A stretch of 33,732 nucleotides of DNA, taken from contig BFEA01000187.1 of NCBI GenBank assembly GCA_003427395.1, forward strand, positions 1,948,932 through 1,982,663, written 5' to 3'. The notes below the pieces were generated by a model. That model did not search any database. It saw nothing but the letters and a program-made list of their open reading frames with translations, and was not told the DNA's origin. Origin of the DNA: Chara braunii. Its lineage: Eukaryota > Streptophyta > Charophyceae > Charales > Characeae. Both the position numbers and the translations under genes were made by a program. Positions 15,792 to 27,006 of the stretch are shown here, piece after piece (the first letter of the stretch is position 1; every line of letters starts with the position of its first letter).

Positions 15792-18199
15792 CGCCACGAG
15801 TCGAAGATGACAGGCGCAGAGAGGCAACGGGTGGTGGGCTCGGCTAGCAGTAAACATGAGAAAGAAAGATTCGGCAGATCTTGCTAAGATTGCCACCGCT
15901 GTGTGAGCCTGCCCGGGGTCGGGTAACTACCGACCAGAGTGAAATGGACAGTGGGGTGCGGCGCGATAGATAACGCAGCGGGTAGCAGCAGGTGTTAGTT
16001 GAGGGACGGAGCGTTAGACAGTGGAGCGTTGTCCGATGGGGGAAGGCGGCGAAGAACCGGTGGAGCGGAGCAACAGGCTGCGGGGCGACTGGCACAGCAA
16101 CGAAGGTGGATGAATCGGGACGGAGGGGGTGTGCCGAATACATTCGGGGATGGAGATGGGGGGGAGGAACCCGACTTGGGCCGGCGTCGAGGTGCGGCCG
16201 GAGCTGGGAACGAGTGTCGGGCGCTGAGAGTGAACGAAGAAGAGGGCGGACAGTAGGGGAGATGCTGCGCAGCGGGACGAGCTGCAGAGCGGAATGCACC
16301 CGGACGCTGTCTGCGTCCGGATTCGTCCGCAGATCGCGACGATGGAGAAATGAAGAGGCGGAGGTTTGAGGAAGTGGGCAGGACCTGGACGCGAAGTAAG
16401 GCGGATACGGGCGTGGTGGAGCAGGCAAAGGAAACAAGGTGAAAAATGAACCTGGCGCCATTTTCACGCTGAATACAGACCACGACGGGAATGGCGGGAG
16501 AGCAGTCCAGACGCGGTAGAATAAGCGTAGCTTGCTCGATTCCTAACGGAATCAAGCGGTGCAAGAGATGATTCTGACGGTGAGAGGATGGGCAACATCA
16601 GATCCGAGGCCAGTTTTGGACGTAGGTTAGTATGGAGAGAGTTAGTAGAGAAAGGGGGTTGGCGCAACTATGGTGGGAAGGAGAAGAAGGAGAAGCGGGG
16701 GTTGTAGTCGTCCAGCTCGCCCGATCCTTGACGGATTCGGGCAGGGGAAGATACAAATTTGGGGTTTGCGGGTCGGGCGAGTGTGATGACAAGGTTAGTT
16801 TTAGTAATAAGTCATTAGGATTAGGGGTTGGTAGAAGAGATGGTGCGTGAAGATAGAGAAGAAACGGGGAGAGGATAACGAATCCCACCCGTTTCTTGAT
16901 GAAAACGGTGAGAAAAAGTGTTAGTTTAATGCTTTTAAGTAGGGCGAATCCCAAATCCGGTGGTAGAATTAGTAGAGGAGGAGTCAGCTGGGGAAGCAGC
17001 TGCGCAAAACTATGGCTACGAGAAAGGGAATGAACCTGGCCGGACCTTGGTAGGAGATTCACTTGGATTTTGGTTGTCGTATCAGCGGGAACAACCCCTT
17101 TCTAACCCTCTGTGCGCACTACTGAAGTGCGACGGGTAGCCTAACTCATTCTGATGTCGCTCGTGTCACCTGACCAACTGGTGGAACAGCCAGCTGCGCA
17201 GTTGCGAACATACCTATGTCCGGTGCCTCCTACGTGGGGGCGAGACAAACAACCTCTATTGACCTCTCCCTGACAGGCATAGGGAGTACAAGTGTGTGGG
17301 TACCGCTTGAATGGAGAGAAAGAGAGAGAGAAGAAGAGAGTTAGTGGAGACTTACCTCCTAACTGGCGGAGAGTCGGTAGTGCGGCATGCACCGACAGTC
17401 GAAGATGCGGTACTGGACTGTATGACTGACGAGGACCTACGAAAGCTCCGAGTGGGCCGGGTGCAAGTTCCCTGAAAAATGGTCCGAGGAGGGGGGGGGG
17501 GCTTGTAGTTCCCTAAGCTAAAGTCCAAAGAGCCAACCTCTGCAGTGGTTGTGTTGGTAAGCGGAGTCGGTAAACGGGACAGACGAGGCGGAAAGACTGA
17601 GGGAAAATGAACTCGTCTGCCGGACCGAAGTGGTGTGGTGCTCCTTGCTGCGATTGAAGGCTGGGATTGTCGAGTGGCGGGGGTGCTGTGCATTTGACTG
17701 CCGCGAATTTTCGTGCTGGAACTTCGTTGTGGGTACTGGCCCGCACCGCAGTGGCTATCACGAAGAGGGAAGGGCGGGCTGAAGAGCCACAACATTCCTT
17801 GCTGCTCTTTGATAGTAGGCTCCGCAGTCTGCCTCGGCTACTGAACCGCAGCAGCGGTTGTTGAGCTTACTACGGACTACCGCGCTGTTCGTCCCAGTCA
17901 ACGAGGCACTGAGGGAGGAGAGTTGGGTGTGAGCGGGGACAGGCTCTGGCTTTGGGTTGCGGGTGTTGTGGACTGCAGCCACGCATTGACCTGGGGGAGG
18001 TACCTGGCGTTGGGAAGGACTGTGTTTTCCTTCTTGATAACCGGTAGAGTTGAGCTTTCCGGGTTGCCGCTAACAGTTGCTAATTGCAATTGGCTATTAC
18101 TGTCTACCGCCGGCTACATCGGCCGCCGGGACTATAATGCCTCGACGAAGGAGGCCGCTGCCACGACTTGAAGGAGTGGCTCAGGCTGGAGGAGAAAGG
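15792..18199. other. GC-rich outer flank of the left arm
   Basis: GC- and G-rich on the plus strand. Long overlapping frames on both strands have low-complexity Pro/Ser/Arg/Gly composition and no motifs. The right flank (30100-32330) is its C-rich mirror, and short blocks such as GATCC..GG.T..GGGCAGGG appear to correspond in inverted order. The inverted repeat may therefore extend outward to about 15850 and 32330, but I could not align it convincingly. Confidence 0.35.
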
Positions 18200-18558
18200 T
18201 TATTATTGTGACTTGGAAGTTCGTCAAGAGGGGTTATTTCAGGAGTGACGTCGTTGACCAGGCTGTCAGTCTTGGCCGTCGTTGTGAGGCCCTCAGGCGA
18301 AAGAAGACTCCAAGGCCCTCTCCAGCGAGTCTAAGAGCACCCTTCTTGTGTCTGAGAGACTGAACGCTTCTCTTTCTGCCTTTCTAAATCTAAGTCTAGT
18401 CTGCTGGTTCTAAGAGGAAGGCGGCAGGGCGGGATTGCAACCCGAAATCCGCTCCAAGGCCTTTGTGGGAGGTTTGCCCCACCGATTGCGGGAGCTCTGC
18501 CGGGACTCAGGGGGAGTTCTGGAAGCAGAGAACTGTGTGGTAATTCCCTGACCCCTTC

Positions 18559-18565
18559 TATAAAA
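18559..18565 (+). promoter_or_regulatory. TATA box candidate of the LTR-like arm
   Basis: TATAAAA in the left arm. The corresponding place in the right arm reads CTATAGACC, so the box is damaged there. If real, transcription would start about 30 bp downstream and place the hairpin arrays in the RNA leader. Confidence 0.4.
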
Positions 18566-18809
18566 CCAACTATAACCCCTAGCTGTATACTGTTCTATGA
18601 CTTGGCTGAGTGTATTGCGTGAATCCTGTATTTTGACCTTGGTTTCGACTTTCAGGATTTGAATTCAGACTAAGTAAAGGAACGTGTGTGCAACCTCAGT
18701 TTCAGAGTTGTTCGTTGCCTGAAAGTATATTGTGAAAAAAAAAGGGTTGCATCTGGGGGAAGGTTGGGAGAAAGGCAGTATTGTGTGCGGTGTGATTGGG
18801 TCGTTAAGG

Positions 18810-19795
18810 ATGGGAGGTCCCCATAAGTTTGGGGAAGCCTAGCGCTTTGTTTATTTTGGTTTGCATGGAGCATCAGACTGCTCTATAAGTTTAGGTAGCC
18901 TGAAGCTCTGGAGGTTGGGACGTCCCCATAAGTTTGGGGAAACTCGATGCTGTGAGTTGCGTGGAGGATCAGGACGCTCTATAAGTTTAGGTGTCCTGAC
19001 TACTCTGACTGGCGAGGGGTTGATTGCGCTTGATTTCCAGGGACTCAAGGCGCTCAATAAGTTTTGGTGCCTTGAGTTGCTTCGTTTTCTTTGGGTTTTC
19101 CTAAGCTTCTTTTGTTTCTGAATGAGGGGGCCGAGCTGTTCTGTAAGTTCAGGTGGCTAAGTCTCTTACTGCATTTGTTTTAAAGGAAATAAACTTGACA
19201 AAGGGCAGACCCTTCTGTAAGTTCAGGGGGCTTGACCCAATGCCACATAAAGGAAGGCTTAGAGAGGAATGAATCTGGCAGAGAGTTAGATCCTTCTGTA
19301 AGTTTAGAGGGTCTGGCTCAAAGCCTCGCACAAGTTGGAACCCAATGTTATAATTTGGCTATACGTTACTATTATTCTATTTAAAAATAGGGTAGTTAGA
19401 CACGGGTTCCATAAGATTGGATGACCTGGTTATAGCTTATCGTAAATTGAAGAGAGTACAATTAACAATATAATGGAAGGTAACTTGGGTTGGTTGAGCA
19501 TTGTTTCTAAGATGAATGACTAAGTCCTACGCCCACCTTGAAGATTAAGTTCAGAGAAGTATATAAAATTTGGATATTGAACAGTTGAGGGCGACTAAGC
19601 ATTGTTTCTAAGATGAATGGTTTAGTCGTATGCCCAAAGGAAGAGAAAAGTAATTGTGCCCTCTGTTTGTGCACACTTGGCTGAGTCAGAACGCTCTATA
19701 AGTTTAGGTATTCTAACTTTAGGCCTGGCTAAGTTGGATGCGCTATGTAAGTTCAGGTGGCCTGACTTATGCCTTATGTAAGTTGGGTATAAAAG
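18810..19795 (+). repeat. Array of about 12 hairpins with constant TATAAGTTTAGG loop (left arm)
   Basis: A loop of the form CTNTAAGTTYAGG or CCATAAGTTTGGG occurs near 18822, 18884, 18925, 18979, 19056, 19140, 19214, 19296, 19409, 19693, 19744 and 19774. In most cases the bases on each side pair: TCAGGACGC/GTGTCCTGA, CTCAAGGCGC/GTGCCTTGAG, AGATCC/GGGTCT, CAGAACG/TATTCTA, GTCCCC/GGGGAA. Stem sequences differ from copy to copy while the loop stays constant, which is the pattern of conserved RNA or DNA structure. Confidence 0.85.
19498..19640 (+). repeat. Duplicated TTTCTAAGATGAATG motif
   Basis: GCATTGTTTCTAAGATGAATG followed by YTAAGTC or TTAGTC and GCCCA occurs at about 19498 and 19598. The right arm carries the corresponding pair near 28800 and 28900. 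Confidence 0.75.
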
Positions 19796-20039
19796 GTTAA
19801 ATCACTGAAAGATCATGAACTATTGTTTGTTCAAACGTACTTTGAGATGGTGAGATTACTTACCTTTGTGGTTTGGCTTGCTTGTGGCTGAGTGAGACTA
19901 CTACCTTGTCTGAGTTTCAGTTTGATAGGTAGCTGCTTTAGTTGCTCGCCGCGTGCTAGAGCGATAGGAGTTAGTGTCGATTCCTGCATTTTCTGAGCTA
20001 AGTTTTTTTCTTAGGTCAATTCTTGCATTTTCTGGGATC

Positions 20040-20640
20040 TGTTCTTATACTTGGCTTTGTATAAATCTTGGCAAGCTACTTTCTCTACGGAAAGCGCGGC
20101 CGAAATTTCTACAAATCCAATGAGTTAGTCAATTGTTAACTTATCAAAGTTCAACTTGTCTTTTCTGTATATCTGACCTAGTAAAAATATGGAAAGTCTT
20201 TCTAAAGAAAAGGGAGTGCTGCCCAAATTTTTACTACTCCAGGGAGTTAGACAGAATTAGACTTTGAGAAGTCAAGGTCATTCTCAAATTCTGGATTTGA
20301 CTTTGTATAAATTTTGGAATAACCCTTTTCTAAAAGGAATGTTGCCGAAATTTTTGCAAAACTAAGGAGTTAGTTAAATCTTGTCTAAGTTAAACTCAAG
20401 TTGTCTTTTGAGTTCATAACTGGCTTAATATAAATTTGGGAAGTCTCATTTTCTAAAAGGAGTGCTGCCCAAAGTTTTGCTAATTCAGGGAGTTAGACAA
20501 AATTTGGACTTTCCAGAGTTAAAGATTATTTTTGCTTCTATATTGGGACTTATATAAATTCTGAAAAGACACTTTTCCTACGAGAAGCGTTGCCGAAATT
20601 GTCTAAGTCTAGAGGAAATAGACTATATTTTGACAGGTGG
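20040..20640 (+). repeat. ~125-bp tandem units, five copies (left arm)
   Basis: Each unit has a short hairpin CTTTTCTA..AAAAG (for example near 20080, 20193, 20323, 20448, 20570) followed by GCYGCCSAAATTTTT and GGAGTTAG. Two subtypes (GCCGAAAT and GCCCAAA) alternate A-B-A-B-A, again a dimeric higher-order pattern. The right arm has only three recognisable units. Confidence 0.8.
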
Positions 20641-22360
20641 CGATTCTAGCGATCCACCTTGAATAGGGGAGATCCTGCCATTACTCTACCTTTGCTTTGG
20701 GCACTGGCTTAGAGGTAGGTTTGGACTTAGTTGGCAGGTAACTTCAAGTGAGAATGTGCTATGAAGGTTTATTCCCCATATGCTGATGATTTAGCTTGGG
20801 CATTTGACCTATCTTGTGTTACAGATCCTTTGGGGTGTCTGATTCAAGATCAGGACTAGATTCAGCTTGATCCCTCGAGGGTCATCTTCTGTTATCACTG
20901 ATAACAGGTTGGTTGCCGATTCGTCGGTTTACGATTCAACTCCAATTCACCCCTGCCACTCAACCTAAAGGCTTTAGCCTTGTGATTGAACTGTTTTGTT
21001 GTGTTTTCACCCGGACTTTATTGAATGGCCATCCAGCAAAAGTACTGAGTATTTATTTAAGAGTTGCACAAGTGAGGCTTGTATGGCTAAAGCGAGCGGT
21101 ATGAATGCAAGGAATGATTGAAGTTGACTCTGTGTAGTGCGTGAACTTTTGGATGAATTTTTGATGTGATTGCAGGTATGGTTGTGGTTCGGCTTCTGGA
21201 TGTGGCTGTCTGCGATTACATATATATATGGCTGAGAGGGGCCCCACTGTGACTGGGAGAAGTGATCGTCCTATATAAATAAACCTTACGTATATATTTA
21301 TATGTGCCTCGGGTATGTGCGCGGCTTACTGAGATCGTGGGCAAGGGTTAGCCGGGTTATGATTTGAGAGAAAAGGGAGATCCCCTTTTATCATTTGTTC
21401 ATTAGAGATTTTTATGGTCGGACGTTGGTCCTGGGCCGGGATTCAAGGTCCTTGTCCAGAACATCCCAAGCTCTAGACTCCGCAGGGAAGGAATCTGCCC
21501 CCGTGCAGAGCCTATTTGCCTTGCCTACCAAGACGCTCAGACCAAAGGCCGGAGGTCACTCGGCGGCTGCACGACGATTCCTTCAGCCGTGCAATGTGGT
21601 GAAGGATTAGACCCTCACGACACTTCGAGTCTGACACTTGAATATCATAAGCGGTACTCGGATCCACGAGGGACCGCTTGATTATGGGTACTACATAGTA
21701 CTTCATCATTGAGACTACTTGCGCACGTTTGCATTGCGAGTCAATATGAGATAGCCCTGCGTCTGCGTGGTTTTATACTAAGCCTCGCGCACGACGCCTA
21801 TCCGGTTTCCGAAGTGGAAAGTTATGGGATGGTCATTGAAGGGGCTAGGAGCGTTGTCGCGTTGTTTTTGTTGTGTCGTGTCGTATGTGTGCGTATGTGT
21901 GTTTTATTTTTTTTGTTCATAAAGTGGTGTGCGCATAGTGTGTGGGATGCGTCCTAGTCGACCGGCGACGGGCCGCGCTTGGGACTTCAGCCCCCCAAGA
22001 GTGCGGGTCCGATAAGCGTATTACCGCACGCACCCCCTATGCTACAACGAACGAGAAACGCCTCGGCTGGTCCACCTCTGCGATTGCAACTGATCAGCTT
22101 TCGTATTGTGGACTGGTAGCTCGGCGGGGATACGCCCACCGATGGGAGGGCACAACTCCTTTAAGGTGGAGGTAAGTTGTACCTCGCGTAGGCCCTATCC
22201 TGTCGTAGGGGCTCGCGAGAGGTATGGCTGGCGCACTCGGCCGGAGCGGCCTAAGGAAGCTCCATTTGTGTGTTCGCGGCAAGGTTGGTCCAACTCCTGC
22301 GTGACGCGGCCGAGAGGGTCCTGCACTGCCGCGCGTGGTGCCGGACCGATGCGCTCGACA

Positions 22361-22437
22361 ACGGAATCCGTGAGAAAAGCGGGAGATTGAGAGCTTGGAC
22401 AAGGTTAGTTGACTTAACCACTTCCTCGACTGCATGA
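22361..22437. other. Junction after left arm; no primer binding site
   Basis: The bases following the LTR-like terminus begin ACGGAATCCGTGAG, not the tRNA-Asp site found at 11691. I see no TGG-initiated tRNA-complementary sequence here. The arm may therefore be a 3' LTR or a solo LTR, or the boundary is rearranged. Confidence 0.4.
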
Positions 22438-23440
22438 CTAAGGAGAATGCGTGGCCTGATTGTGAAGGAAAGGGAAAGTTGAAGGAACCTTGGGAGCGAA
22501 AGGGAACTTAGGCTTGCGGGAAGGGCAGTGTGTTGACCCCAATGGGGGATTGGATCGGTCTTTGCTTGTGTGGGTTTGTGCAGGTAAGTAGCTTGGGATA
22601 GTTTGAGCGGAATCCGAACGGGAAGACCGCGGGTCTGGCATGGACCTTGATGCTGGTGGACCTTGGTATAGGAGGCTTGGAAAAAAGGGGCGAGGGACAG
22701 TGGTGTGGACTGGGATAATGGATGTGTGTGTCTTGACTCTTTGCATGGAATGTGGAAGTCCGGAGACTAAGGGCTAACAACGGATATATGGATGTAACGT
22801 GTGTGTCGAGCAAAAAAAAAAATATATATATATATAGGGGCTAGGGGATAGATGGCGCCGCCGCACCCCGATGATGCCATAGGGATTGCTGCATTTAGAA
22901 AAAAGGTGTGTGGCCCAAGGATGACGCTTGGCCTACGCACGAAAAGAAGAAGAGTTCTTAATAAACCCCCTGGACTGCATGAGTATTGGAAGGAACAATT
23001 GTCTGGCCACACTTAAATGAATCGAGAAAAAGGCCACGAGTGACCAATGACCTACCATCCAACGCGAAAGCGAAGCTACATCCCCCAATGTAAAGCCCTC
23101 TCGTAAACGGCTCATCCCCTCCCATCTCATAGCACTAGGTAGGGGTGCCCCTGAGACGAACGACCCGCGCCCTGAGCGTGAGCGTGGGCGGGTCGAGCCA
23201 AATGGGACCCGCAGTGGGGTCGACTCAGGCTCGAAAATCTATCAGGGTACGGCCGCTACAAAAATGGTGGAGGTGCCGGGTATGGGTTAAACTGACCCAT
23301 ACGGTCTCGACGGGGGCGCCCAACGCATGTGCGCGAACATAACTCAAAATAAGGAACGAAGACTTGTGTATGCTCTAATCCCTTGAGAGAATCAGATTTG
23401 AGGGTGGGTGGGCACATGGCAAGGCCAGGCCTGGAGGAAT
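22438..23440 (+). pseudogene. Decayed coding segment in the inverted-repeat spacer, part 1
   Basis: Plus-strand phases are protein-like in stretches: EGKGKLKEPWERKG near 22465, LAWTLMLVDLGIGG near 22637, and an open run with RALSVSVGGSSQMGPAVG then WWRCRVWVKLTHTVSTGAPN at 23145-23342. Stops and phase changes are frequent. The opposite strand also has frames but they are Ser/Pro-rich shadows. No family is recognised. Confidence 0.3.
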
Positions 23441-24588
23441 AACATGCATGTTGCTCACTTGGTCAGCCGCCTCCTTGGGAGGTGACTCTAGTCCTCCTTC
23501 TTTCGGGCTGATGTTCGTCAGTCCGGGGAAGCCTTAGGCAAGCCGCAGGTCGACCCTTCCTCTTCGTTTGAAAGAAGGGCTCCGGTTACTTGGCAGGCAG
23601 TTGGTGCTCGGTCTAGGCCAGGTTCCGATAAAAATCCCGCGGCGGAGTGATCCGACCGACACGGGTGCTTTCTTCTCTCTTCTTCGGAGCCCAGCAGACT
23701 CCTTGCATTTTCACTTGAAATGCTTGAAGAAACCTCATATGAACAAAATGGTAATCCAGAAGGAACAATCCCCCCCTATGAACGGACAGACAAAGGAAGA
23801 TGAGGGGAATGAAGGGAGTTGCTAGACTCCTAGAAAAACTAGCTCACCCTTGAAGATGCTCACGAAAAGGAACCGGGCACGATGTATGGAAACTAGGGGA
23901 GAGTGACACATACGGTCCCGAGAGAAAAACGTGAGACATGGGTAGGAAGCGCTGGGTGCACTAAGGGAAAGACACTTGTATTATGTGTATCCCACTTGAG
24001 GTACGGGATAAAACTCTGCCGATAGTAACAGTGGAGAAACAATTTTTGGGGAAAAGGCTGGTGAGGAGATAACCAGCCTGTGTGCGAGGAGTGCCTGATT
24101 TTTTTCTTTTGTGCCTACCTTTGTAAAGTTGTTTGGGATTGTTGGGAAGGGACCGAGCCTTTTAAGTCTATTCTCGCCCCTATCTAAGCACGCACGAGTG
24201 AGAGAAGATGGAAAGGAGCAAGGATAGGAGTCGGGAGGAAAGGAGCCAAGAGAAGAAATATTGGTAGATGGTGACCAACTTTGGATGCGGCAGGGCGACG
24301 GTACTTGGGAAATGGGTAAAAGGAAAAATTTAGGGAGACCTTGATGGGGGGGCTCAAACAATTCTCATCTAGGACTACGACTGATCTAACCGAGGGCCGA
24401 TTGGTGCTCTCTTTGAAAAAGCAGGACTCGGCAACTAGGGAGGGACGAGATGGCACGGTGGTTGTCCTCACCGACCTACTCCGGCGGACCAAAAATGTTG
24501 GTGGACGTAAAGGGTGGGGTGTCGGTCGTGATGCTGGAAGAAGGGACTTAGATGGACCTGGAGCCGGCATACCAAACCGTCATGCTGG
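23441..24588. other. Spacer sequence with weak coding character
   Basis: Several plus-strand phases have short protein-like runs (for example near 24420-24590: MLVDVKGGVSVVMLEEG and AYQTVMLVESDAFLWINVD) separated by stops and frameshifts. Probably the upstream part of the decayed gene that follows. Confidence 0.35.
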
Positions 24589-25257
24589 TTGAAAGTGATG
24601 CCTTCCTATGGATCAATGTGGACTAATGTTAGTTTGACGAGGTTAGCACCAAGCCTGCTGCACTTAGAGTTTCGGGGGACCGTGGAGGCCCGGGGATGGG
24701 TCTACTTGTCTAAGGAAAAGAAAAACGTCATGATTATAGAGCTTGTCCTAGGACTACTCCCATACAAGTATTTCAAGGAGGCTGAGCGGGAAGTGGTGTG
24801 GGCCGCGTGCTAGCGGGTGGAAATGGTGACGGAGGCGATTGATGTGAGGGTGAAACTTGGGGATAGAGGGAACGTACGAAAGCCGTTTAGGGCCTTGAGG
24901 TGTGTCATGCCGCCCTTTATGGTGGACGCCGTCTTCGAAACCCGGAACAGGCTGGTGCGGATATGTAGATCTATGGCAAGCCTGGGGCTATATCAAGGGG
25001 TCTGACATGACTTCTTTCGCTTGTCTGTGGATAAGGGGCCATTCGAAGGGAATTGGGCAAGGGAACTAGCCACGATGTTGAACCACCTTAGTACGGACGG
25101 CCTGTTCGTCCCGAGCGACGTGCATTGGAGAATAGTTTAAAGGAATGTCGAGGTAGGGGAGACGTTTCTGGAAGGGGTGCAAGATTTGTGGTATGAAGAG
25201 GACGAAGACGACTCGGATGAGGAAGAGGGGGTAAAAATTAAGGATTGGGATTTCTAA
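24589..25257 (+). pseudogene. Decayed coding segment, part 2 (one phase, three internal stops)
   Basis: A single phase carries protein-like sequence for ~660 nt. It begins SLTRLAPSLLHLEFRG, continues VMIIELVLGLLPYKYFKEAE and VRKPFRALRCVMPPFMVDAV, and ends with acidic LWYEEDEDDSDEEEGVKIKD. It is interrupted by TAG (24811), TGA (25003) and TAA (about 25138). Each is one C-to-T step from CAG, CGA or CAA. Preservation of phase across 660 nt argues for a once-functional gene inactivated mainly by point mutation. No named domain. The acidic run near the end may mark an interdomain linker. Confidence 0.55.
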
Positions 25258-25346
25258 AAGAAAAGGGCTTGGGGCTGTATGGCATGGGTGGATTGGGGTT
25301 GTGCAAGGGATCAAGGATGGCTAGGAAATTCTAGCTAAGGGACTGC

Positions 25347-26083
25347 ATGTTTAAAGAATGGCAGCCGAGACGAGTCGAAGGGGGGGTAGAGAATCTAGAG
25401 ATGTCCATACCAGCGGATAATGAGTGGAGGGGCACCAAGTGTGATTGGATTGGATTTGAGATTGTGTCGGAATTGTTATACCTTTGGGAAGAACGCATAT
25501 GGAAGCCGCTAAGGGAGGAGGAGGGATGGGAGGAGATTGCGGAAGGTAGGGTAGAATCGGTTGGGACAGTTATCCTCTCTGAGCAGGGATGACACTTGTT
25601 TTGCACGACGCTCGCGGCAGGGCAGAGTCCGATGTGGCTTTTGGGGGATGCGGAGGCAAGGGCTCGAAAGGCGGGTGAGAGGTTTGCCAACAAAGGATGA
25701 GATGTGGTCTGCAGTAGGTTTGTGATGGGGGGATGGAAGAAGTTTAGACCTCCCTGCCTACGAACTAAGACTTGGCTGCCCGAGTTCGTCACGGACTGGT
25801 TTGGGGGTTTTGATCACGTCGCATAAGTGGCTAGCACTATGGGGCGGGTACACGTGAATTGCGCATGGCTGACAAAAGAATTTTATAAAACATCGTTGAA
25901 ATTTTGGCCCTTTCACGACGACAGAGTCTGGAAGGTCCTCATCATTTTGGACATAGACAGGAACGATCGGCTAGAAGTGGCCCCGGAGGTCAGGGACGCC
26001 ATAATTCGCCGAGAGGTAGCAGCGACACCTTGCTATGTGGATGATGTGTTTAAATTATTCGAAGTGTTGTGGTTCGACTAGAA
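25347..26083 (+). pseudogene. Decayed coding segment, part 3 (one phase, three internal stops)
   Basis: One phase stays protein-like from 25347 to a TAG at 26079-26081. Stretches include WRGTKCDWIGFEIVSELLYL, KTWLPEFVTDWFGGFDHVA and CAWLTKEFYKTSLKFWPFHD, then DRVWKVLIILDIDRNDRLEV. Stops at about 25590 (TGA), 25698 (TGA) and 25824 (TAA) are again of the CGA/CAA type. The terminal CYVDDVF resembles the reverse-transcriptase YxDD box, but no other polymerase motif surrounds it and the frame ends soon after, so I do not assign that function. It is in a different phase from part 2. Confidence 0.55.
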
Positions 26084-26115
26084 GCGGAAAGAACCCGAGT
26101 TAGTGGGGTAAGTTA

Positions 26116-26170
26116 GGGGGTAAAGGGGAAAAAAAAAAAGGAGAAGGAAATAAAATTAAAAAAGGTGGAG
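26116..26170 (+). other. Purine-rich tract after the decayed coding region
   Basis: GGGGGTAAAGGGG, a run of 11 A's, GGAGAAGGAAA and further A/G. It resembles a polypurine tract at the 3' end of a plus-strand retroelement interior. However, what follows at 26306 is an LTR-like end in the opposite orientation, so the normal layout is not met. Confidence 0.35.
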
Positions 26171-26910
26171 GGACGTAGATGAGAGGACAGCACCATGCAG
26201 GGCAAGCCGAGTGAAGGAATACTAAGGCAAGGGGCGGGATGTCTAACCATTGTAGGGATCACTGTGAACCGTGGGATAAAGATTGAAGACAAGTAAGGGA
26301 CACGCTGTCGAGCGCATCGATCCGGCACCGCACAAGGCAGCGCGGGACCCTCCCGGCCGCGTCACGCAGGAGTTGGTTTAAATCCTTCGTCGTGAATATA
26401 CGTGGAGCTTTCTTAGGCCGCTCCGACCGAGTGCGTCAGCCATACCTCTCGCGAGCCCCTACGACAGGATATGGCCTACGCGAGGCACAACTTACCTCCA
26501 CCTTACGAGAGCTGTCACCTCCCTTCGGTGGGCGTATCCCCGCCGAGCTACCGGTCCACAATACGAAAGCTACTCAGTTGCAATCGCAGAGGTGGACCAG
26601 CCGAGGGCGTTTCTTGTTCGCTGTAGCATAGGGGGTACATGTGGTAATACGCCTATCGGACCCGCACGCGAACTGACATCTTGGGGGGGCTGAAGTCCCA
26701 AGCGCGGCTCGTCGTCTGTCGACTAGGATGCATCGCACACACCACGCGCACACCACTCTACGAACGCAAAAAAGAACACACACACATACACACGAAACAA
26801 CACAACACAAACAACGCGACAACGCTCCTAGCCCCTTCAGTGGCCATCCCATAACTTTCCACCGCGGGAATCGGATAGGCGTCGCGCGCGAGACTTAGTA
26901 TAAAACCGCG

Positions 26911-27006
26911 CGGACGCAGGACTGACTCATATCGACTCGCAATGCAAGCCCGCACAAGCGGACGCAAGGCTGACTCATATCGACTCGCAATGCAAGCGCG
27001 CACAAG
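26911..27006 (-). repeat. 48-bp tandem duplication private to the right arm
   Basis: CGGACGCAGGACTGACTCAT..GCACAAG at 26911-26958 is followed by a near-identical copy at 26959-27006 and a third start, CGGTCGCAATG, at 27007. The left arm has a single equivalent near 21720-21770. Confidence 0.85.

Larger units (their letters stand above)
18200..22360 (+). mobile_element. Left arm of ~4-kb inverted repeat (LTR-like)
   Basis: Matches 26306-30100 in reverse complement. Clear blocks include GGGATTGCAACCCG (18431 against about 29910), GTAAAGGAACGTGTGTGCAA (18674 against about 29680) and TACCTCGCGTAGGCC..TATCCTGTCG near 22180 against about 26480. The inner end, CCGGACCGATGCGCTCGACA at 22360, is the LTR terminus seen at 11688. 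A TATAAAA box at 18559 suggests an LTR-type promoter with a transcribed leader of hairpins. No tRNA-Asp primer binding site follows 22360. Matching blocks are diverged, roughly one base in five or six by eye, so this is not a recent palindrome. Confidence 0.85.

Noticed and set aside
15995-16564. Long minus-strand frames (189 and 207 codons) near 15844-16564
   Set aside because: Ser/Pro/Arg low complexity from G-rich DNA, with overlapping frames on both strands and no motifs.
21270-21290. TATATAAATAAA as a second promoter or poly(A) signal in the left arm
   Set aside because: Part of a general TA-rich stretch; the right arm reads differently, so no support from conservation.
26010-26081. CYVDDVF resembling the reverse-transcriptase YxDD box
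   Set aside because: No neighbouring polymerase motifs in any phase, and the frame stops about a dozen residues later. Four residues are not evidence.
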